DNA of 10,242 bases from Cephalothrix simula. Lineage: Eukaryota; Nemertea; Palaeonemertea; Archinemertea; Cephalotrichidae. The DNA lies in NCBI GenBank assembly GCA_035591015.1, contig JAXIUW010230286.1, forward strand, positions 1 to 10,242, in the 5' to 3' direction. Shown here piece after piece: positions 1 through 7,400 of this stretch (its first letter is position 1; every line of letters starts with the position of its first letter). A program made the translations under genes and the position numbers. Below the pieces are notes generated by a model, which searched no databases, was not told the origin of the DNA, and saw only the letters and a program-made list of their open reading frames with translations.

Positions 1-209
1 TAAATTAGGAATTTTTTTGATTTGTCAATATTTACGCCGCTAGGTGACGTCATAGATCTGAGTTAGTATAGGGTCAACTTTGAAAATGGTCGTAGAGAGC
101 TGCGGTTTTTTTCAATGGATAGCTCATGAAAAATCAACGTGAGGTTAAATTAGGAATTTTTTTGATTTGTCAATATTTACGCCGCTAGGTCACGTCATGG
201 GTCTGAGTC
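1..209. repeat. Two copies of a 145-bp-period direct repeat
   Basis: Positions 1-64 match 146-209 with three mismatches (46/191, 54/199, 56/201). Both copies contain CGCCGCTAGG followed by ACGTCAT. After 209 the second copy no longer follows the first, so this is either two full units or a longer satellite whose left part lies outside the window. The core resembles the interior of the hAT-like element at 4330-4848. Confidence 0.85.
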
Positions 210-1266
210 ATTCATTATACATTGTAAGTAAAATTGTCATTTTTCAGCATCTTTCAAAGCTTTAACCCTTAAGCTATAAATATAGTTCAAAGTTTATAGT
301 TCATAACACCAAGTGAGCTACACGCCATTGGCATATTTTTAGGTGTTACAATTCTAGAGTGGTCCTAAAGAAATATTAATTAGTCATTACCTTATTTTAC
401 CCCAATCTTTTGTGTTTTTAATCGGTGCCATGACCATGATGAAATTGTTTCCATTTAAATTTAAGGTATCAGATATTTGTGAAATTGTAAATTTAGTACT
501 CATATTTGGACAACAATTATTTGAGATGTGATTAAGTTGATAAAAGCCGTTAGAAAGGTGGCACCGTTTCTCTTAACTGCAAATCATTCTTTTATTATCA
601 TTTCTCTTCTAGTTAAACCTAGATTCACGGAGATGCCGTAGGGCTTTTGGGTCGATGCATAGTACTCTGGCTTACGGACCGAACAAATCTAAGTGAAAGG
701 ACTGTCTGTAGTCCCGTCATCTCCTTGCCCAATTGTATCTTTAATTATTGGCATTATGTTGCGACAGTCAGGGATGAGCCGTCAAATATAATTCCCATTG
801 CTTTAAGTCAGTAACAAGAGAACTAAAGCTAAAATTTGATGAATTTCACGGTCTATTTAGCCAAGCGAGATTTAAGGTGACGGCGCATCCTTGACATGAT
901 GAAGAGCCCAATTGTATGTTACCAGTATTTTGGCTCTACCTGTGAAGAAATTGTCCACAATGGATAACCGAAATCATTGACACCATAGCCCATCTCTGTT
1001 AAACCCCGGCTATTGAGTTAAAACTATATATCGCTTACAATTTGACACTAATAATTTGACAATACTCGTAGTTTAACAATCTCGGGTTAATCAATATATG
1101 GTGGATCAAATACGGTCACTTTTAGAATAGATGATGATGAAAAAATGTTTTCTTCTCCTGCAGTAGCCGACAAGCGTCCAACGTCGTGAATTTACCGGCA
1201 ACCTGACATTCACCCATGCAAGTATTCATTAAAGAAGAATATTGTAATTGTGTCTTCTCTTTTCAG
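1..1266. other. Non-coding sequence upstream of the first recognised exon (probably intron)
   Basis: No exon with GGT similarity and no long open frame was found. Because 1251-1266 looks like a splice acceptor, this stretch is probably the 3' part of an intron rather than promoter. A tandem repeat occupies about 1-209. The rest is AT-rich and otherwise featureless to me. Confidence 0.6.
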
Positions 1267-1461
1267 AAAAACGTCACGTATCGCATTTCTAAAGATCCTA
1301 ATGGTAACTCTAATCTCTTTATCAATTGTTGCAGCCATTTTGGTGGTAATTTTTATACCTAGTGGAGGAGTTGACAAACAAAACAAATGTATTGGTAAAG
1401 AGGGTGTTTATAAAACATCCGCCGTCAATGCCGATGCCAAAGTTTGCTCTACTTTTGGCAA
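1267..1461 (+). CDS. GGT: GGT exon 1 of those seen: cytoplasmic tail, signal anchor, stem
   Basis: Encodes residues 1-64 plus two bases of Lys65. A short basic tail (KTSRIAF, Lys9) precedes about 20 hydrophobic residues (10-30), as expected of the type II anchor of animal GGTs. Cys41 and Cys60 match the cysteines that form the Cys50-Cys74 disulfide in human GGT1, and the ADAKVCS stretch before Cys60 is family-like. The donor is GTAAGT at 1462. A pyrimidine-rich tract ending in CAG (1251-1266) looks like an acceptor, so I place the exon start at 1267 in phase 2, with the true start codon in an earlier exon. The only in-frame ATG within the exon (1301) would begin inside the membrane segment and remove the basic flank, so it is a weaker choice. 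The 5' edge is inferred. Confidence 0.85.
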
Positions 1462-4400
1462 GTAAGTTGTTTATTTTCGTGCAAATGATAAAACGAAGAG
1501 TGGTGGCGCAAAACAATATAGGAAAAACTGTTATTTTGGCACTTTTTGCCCCGCTACCGCCATCAGGCGGAAACCACCCCCAATTTATTAATTTTTCATT
1601 GTTTGCGATTTCCAATAATATATAGGCTACTATTCAAAGCACACAAATTATGAATTAGAACTGTTTGTCCCACAACTCGCTATCCAGTATAGGTAAGGAC
1701 ATGAAACTACCCCTCCTTTTGCATAAGATTTCCACAAATATATTGGTTTAGGGACGACGGCGGGGCAGTTTTTCCAATGTTTCTCAGCCAACGTCCAATT
1801 TTTCCGTCTTTTTGTGTATTCTAATGCACACTTACCGGTATTAACTGAACCGACTTTTTCAAAGCATGTCTAATCTCATTTGTAGGGATATTTTCAAAAA
1901 TGGTGGATCAACCATTGACGCTGCAATTGCAACTCTCCTCTGTGTTGGTATAGCTAATGCACATAGCTTGGGTCTTGGAGGAGGTTTTTTTCTCATTTAC
2001 TATGACAAGTGAGTTTACTTTAAAAAATCCAATGGAAAAATCCACGAATATGACATATATGGTCAAAAAGGATGTGCGATGCCTCAGTCGAGCTCGCTGT
2101 GTGATCGCATCGTGATTTATTTCGTAGTAGGTTTCAGTCTAAGAGACTGAAAGGATGGTCGATCACACAGCGAGCTTGCTGTGCTATCCTGTGCGATTGC
2201 CTGGTGTATCTTGGCAAACATACTGCGAGCTCGCTGAGGATTGCTAAGCATCCGTACCTTGGTCTGCGTCTTTCGCGTATTTGTGCTGTGCGATCGATAA
2301 CCATTATGACGTCGCTTTTTAACAAATCGCACGTACTCGAGCTCGCTACTTACTCGCAGTGCAATTGCATCATCATTTATATTTTCGATACGTATTATGG
2401 CGTCATTTTTAATTACATATTCCATCGGTCACACTGTGAAGTCGCAGCGAGCTCGCAGTGCGATCGAAATAATATTTCTTTATTTGGAGATAAGTTTACT
2501 ATGTCCCAGTCTATGGTAAGGTGTGAAGAGTCAGTTACCGAGTCTAAGCGATCGCATCACGAGTTCGCAACCGTCTCAAACGCGCATCAATTTATCATTT
2601 TTGTATTTCAGACCGTCAAAAGAATATGTTGCCATCGATGCAAGAGAAACTGCCCCAATTTTATCTTCTCAGGACATGTATGTTGGAAATGAAAGCATGT
2701 CCGAAAAGGGTAATATTCAAATATCTTTCCTTTAAATTTGAGTATCATACACTGTCCGACTTGGGCGGGTGGATTTTGACTTCCCTACTCATTTCACTGC
2801 ACTGCAATGCATACTCAAGCAGCAAATGTCGGGCTCTTAGGAGCATATGAGGTGATCGGTCAACCCACCACTTCCTACCGGAATGGTTCCTATGGCCCTA
2901 ATAGGAGATCTCGGCAAAAAATTATCATTTTACGATGTCAATTTTTCCAAGCTATGTGTTACTGTATTCAAAAATATAAAACGGTGTTCGATAATCGCCA
3001 GTCGGGAGCGAAGGGCCTCATTTTCAGGGCCTCAAATCAAAGTATTAGATTTTAATTTTGGATTACGTCGATTTTTTTCAATTACTTTAGGTCCACTTTC
3101 AATTGCTGTCCCCGGTGAAGTATTTGGCTATTGGGAACTTCATCAAAAATATGGCAAACTACCTTGGAAAGACTTATTCGAACCTTCAATTAGTCTTTGT
3201 CTGAATGGATGGGAAATGGGTCATGGGTTGCATAAGGCAGCAAAACAAAGCGAAGATTCAATTAAAAATAGTCCTGGATTACGGTTAGTACAAATCGCCA
3301 CAATTACCTTCAATGCGCTATGCGCATGTGCTACTGCGTTTTTATTTCGTGCGCCATTTTCTGTCCTGCGGGTGTAATGAAGGACAAATAAAATGACTTG
3401 ATGCCTTAAGTGAAAACTATTGTAATCAGGTCACCATCTTCTGAATACTGTACAAGGACATTATGCATGAACCAATATATGAAACATACTTTTGAACTAT
3501 TGAGGAATATTCCTTCTTAACTGATTGAAAATTAGAAATTAAATGAAATGAAATGTACATGTAATATAAATGTACATGTAATATACATTTCATTCACTCT
3601 TTGCTATTTACTATATTCCGCTATAGTCGAGGATTATATGGTCCACTGCAAGAACGTACATGTAAATTTAGGGATCTTATAGTCCCCGCTCCACTTCTTT
3701 AACCCAGCATCTGCCAATCGCGATATGGCGATGCTAATGCTCGAACTCTCGAATGACCTACTTAGTCAGCGCATTTAACCACATGGTCATCCTGATACGT
3801 AAACACTTAATCCGGATTCCTCCACGAATTGGATAATTTGGCAACCGCTGTGTCTTCAGATAACCTCTTTCTTTTGTGTTGGGACAGGTTGGGACTTGAA
3901 GGTGCATAACCCACCCAAATTTTGGTACATTTTATTACAAAATTTTCACATTTGAAATCATTTACAGGAGCTGGTTAATAAATCCATCGACTGGGAAAGT
4001 ATACAACGAAGGTGACATCATCAAACGTCCAATGTATGTGGATACTCTCAGAGCCGTACAATACGGTGGTGCCGCTGCATTTTATAATGGAACTTTAGCA
4101 GATAAAATTCTTGCTGATTTGAAAGACGCTGGTAATTATTAGTATTACACGATTTGGTGAAGATACGATTGTCACTTTTGGATTGAGCGGCCGCAAAATA
4201 GTGTCCCACAGCCGGAAGAGGGTATAAGAAATACTCTATCGCGGAAACTTTGCGAATCGATTGCGTTTTGGCTCCTTAAAAAACATACCAAAGAAAAAAA
4301 TCGTACACACAGTTATTGAGATCGCGCATCAGTGGCGGTACGCTGTTTTGGCCCTGCGTATAACCGATTTTGGCAGTTTGTTCGCCGCTAGGGGGCGCCA

Positions 4401-7400
4401 CGATGACGTCATTAAATTTTAAGGGTCGTTCGGAAATACCCTGCCCCAAGGCCTATCCAACGATACCTCATTCAACGCCCTATTACGACCATTTTATCTT
4501 TCAAAAAAGGCGTGTAGCCTAGACCTAGTGTAGCCCCAAAGTAAAACATAAAACTATAAATAAATCACCTCACTAAAGTCCTACCGACAAAACGATGGTG
4601 ATTGCTGAATATTAGATTTTTTATTGTAAACTTAATAAAAAAAAATTACAATACAACATGTGTTTTATTTGAAACACTGAGTCAACATTAACAAAAATTA
4701 TATAAAAAACTAATTACAGGCTATAAGCTAATAAAATTCTTCTGATAAATGTGGTTGATTTAAAACACAGAGTCAACATTAATTTTTACATTCATATTCT
4801 GTGGCCCCCTTGGAGCTGAGAGCCTGAGGTCCCATCGTACCGCCACTGTCGCGCATGCGCATGTGTAAGTCAGTCAACTTGACTAAAATTGAAAAAGAAG
4901 CATGGCATTTGACTAATTGGGTCTATATTTCTATGTGATCGTAATACATTTTTATGCGCTAAACCCAACCCATTTGCGGCTAAAAATCTTATTCGATGAT
5001 GCGAACCTATGTATATTGTCTAATGTATATTAACCTTTAGATGCATGTTCCGCAAATGCGTATCACGCGTATTTGAGAGTATACGGAAACATGACATGCA
5101 ATTGGCTGTTTTACACCTTGCAGGTAATTTGCTAATACGCTGCCTACGTATTACGCAAAGTTACCAATACGCAGCTTGGGGATATGCAACGATACAAAAA
5201 GTCAGTAGAACCGCGAATTACATGTAAGGTATTCGCAGATGCTTGATATGCATTCGCAGAACATGTGTATCGTTCGTTGGACATCCTGATACTCGAAACG
5301 CGAATCGCATGTTGCGAATATGGCGTTTTAGAGAATACGCTGATACGCGAAATTTCGTATTGAATGAATTCGTGGCGTCTTAAAAAATGTTTCAACTTCC
5401 GGATATGCACACTCGTATCTTTTTTTCAGGAAGCATTATTCAAAAAGCAGATTTACAAAAATATTTGTCCAAAAATCGTACGCCAGTACAAGTAAAATTA
5501 AATAATGGTAATACATTGCACTCACTACCTCCACCATCTAGTGGCCCGGTCCTAGAATTTTTAATGAGCCTTTTTGATGGTAAGGAGTTTTATGATATAT
5601 CTTTTCTGTATTCAAATTCATTGAAATATTTTTGAAAAATAGTGGGATAAGAGTGGCTTTACTAAAAGGGATGCCCTCTCCCCAGAGATGTCAGTGTGAA
5701 TGCGTTAAGTGTACATGTACATGTACCTGCATGGTCTTAACAGCGTTTCCGTTATAATACGGATGGTAGGGAGACACAAGCCTCCAGCTTTTTTGATGTT
5801 GTCCTATCAAAAAAATTTTTTATAAGATTCTTGGTCCTACATTTCCTATCTAAACGTACGTGCTGTAACGGGCTGTATATTGTATATAGTGTTGACAAAA
5901 GAAGCACATGGAGGAAAAGAGGAATAGAGGCGCTCGGGGTATCAATCTTCCTTTGCATCAATTATACAGCCCGAACAGGCATCCCTGCGGACAGGCATAC
6001 CTTTCCCCGGTAGGGCATGCAATCGTATATCCAGTTTCTCCTGCTGGGGAGCCCTTTTCTACATGTACCTGCAATTCTGTTTCAAAATATTTGTTTTTTC
6101 CTAGGAAAAAGATTCACATTTTGTCCTTCACCCCCCCTCCCAGGTATGCCCATAGCTCATGTATATAGGTCAATGAACGTGTGGGTCGTAAGCCTACTTT
6201 TTCCAAGATTTGGAACGTTCAGCTGGGTTAGTAGTTGGGTGGGGGGGCCAACCTGGTGGTGGATTCGGACGATGTGTGTGGCGGCTACCGGCCTAAAGGA
6301 CATGTCATTTTCCTGCGGATGTCTGAACGTCCTCTCTAAGGGATCGTTCCCTTTACTTAGAACTTGATGCCTCGTCGCTTGACGCCGAGGGCGGCCCCCG
6401 GAACCTCGGAAATATGCACAATCTTATTTTGCCGCAAAAAGCAAAAAATGCACAATTTTTAGACAAAATTGCACAAAATCATGGTCAAATAAAAGAATTT
6501 TGTAAAATTTAGATACACAAGTGCCGCAAACTGCTGCACTGCGGCACCCTGGATCCGCCACTGGCCGAGGGTCACCCGTAGTTATGCCCTGCTAGTCCGT
6601 TCCAATGCAAAGTGAAAGGCAATTTTTTGTACATGGTTACCCATGTTCAGGGTGATTTGGGTTGAGTTTTTACTTAAATGTATGTATTTAAGATCATTTA
6701 AAAAGTTGTTATATGTGTGAATCTAATTGAAATTTTTTGCATGAATTTAGTTTTCTATTTATAGGGTTTAATTTCAAGCCATCTGATTTATCTAACACCG
6801 AAAAAGAAAAAAGTGTTTTAACTTATCACAGAATTGTGGAATCAATGAAATTTGCTTACGCCGGACGTGCTGAATTAGGTGACCAAGATTTCGTTGATGT
6901 CAAAAATGTAAGTTGAAAAATAAATGTGGGAAATGCCTAAAATATACCAAATAATATGACATTCTTGTGGTTGACCACATTGAGAAAATATAGATTATAT
7001 TAGTTGATGATAAAATCCATTTTGAATACTTTATTTGATAATATATTCCAAAAAAGATAAAAAAAAGGAGACTGTAAAAAATGCGTGTGCTTGACAAAAC
7101 TTTGAAAACGGAAATGAAAATTATTTTCGGGGTTTCCACTTCCGGAAGAATAAAATAATCTGATTGGATAACAAAATATAAACAAAATAATAACACGTGC
7201 TTTGGAACTGTCAAAAAGGGGATATGTATATCTCAGCAGAAATAGGATTACAAACGGAATAGAAATTAAATTTGATTATAAATTGATTATTTAAGGATTA
7301 TAAAAGGACTCGCGAAAATATACATGCCGACTTCGCGACAATTCTACTTTCGGTTTTATTTTGTAGTTAGTCCAAAATTTAACCTCGACCGATTTTGCAA

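Larger units (their letters stand above)
2009..2611 (+). other. GGT intron (603 bp), repeat-rich
   Basis: Phase 2 intron, GTGAGT to TTTCAG. It is rich in CG-containing palindromic words (GAGCTCGC, GCGATCGC, GTGCGATCG) that stand out from the AT-rich surroundings, and it contains a nested fold-back, annotated separately. Open frames in this stretch reflect the repeats and show no protein family. Confidence 0.85.
3284..3967 (+). other. GGT intron (684 bp)
   Basis: Phase 2 intron, GTTAGT to TTTACAG. It holds a small tandem-repeat hairpin at about 3547-3594 and a possible tRNA-like fragment on the minus strand near 3735-3795. The remainder is unremarkable. Confidence 0.85.
4132..5429 (+). other. 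GGT intron (1298 bp) with a transposon and a degenerate array
   Basis: Phase 1 intron, GTAATT to TTTCAG. About 40% is the hAT-like element at 4330-4848. A GCGTAT/ATACGC-rich array occupies about 5045-5372. The first 200 bases show nothing recognisable. Confidence 0.85.
5580..6764 (+). other. GGT intron (1185 bp) with nested repeats
   Basis: Phase 1 intron, GTAAGG to TTTATAG. It holds a TGTACATGTACATG simple stretch near 5710-5725, a 5S-rRNA-like segment near 6226-6255 and a 172-bp hAT-like element at 6392-6563. The GC-richer block 5930-6620 looks repeat-derived. Confidence 0.8.

Noticed and set aside
197-222. Possible first exon: ATG at 197 followed by a GTAAGT donor at 223
   Set aside because: It ends in phase 0 whereas exon 1 needs phase 2, and it lies inside the 145-bp repeat.
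1322-1625. Open frames on both strands overlapping the first exon
   Set aside because: They overlap the clearly family-matching GGT exon and its intron in other frames and show no protein family.
2204-2692. 162-residue open frame through the repeat-rich intron
   Set aside because: It is driven by the palindromic repeat words and runs across exon 3 of the GGT gene in a wrong frame.
2883-3377. 164-residue open frame including exon 4
   Set aside because: Only its middle part (3091-3283) is GGT-like. The flanks are intron sequence that happens to stay open, and good splice sites bound the real exon.
3735-3795. A functional tRNA gene on the minus strand
   Set aside because: Box spacing is too short and no cloverleaf acceptor stem can be drawn; kept only as a possible SINE fragment.
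6180-6270. An intact 5S rRNA gene
   Set aside because: Only the 3' part resembles 5S rRNA; the 5' half is not recognisable.
5831-6367. Several overlapping open frames in the GC-richer part of intron 6
   Set aside because: They lie in repeat-derived sequence, overlap each other and resemble no known protein.
6900-7214. 104-residue minus-strand frame, hydrophobic
   Set aside because: It is an AT-rich intron translation dominated by Phe, Ile and Tyr, with no motif. It is a composition artefact.
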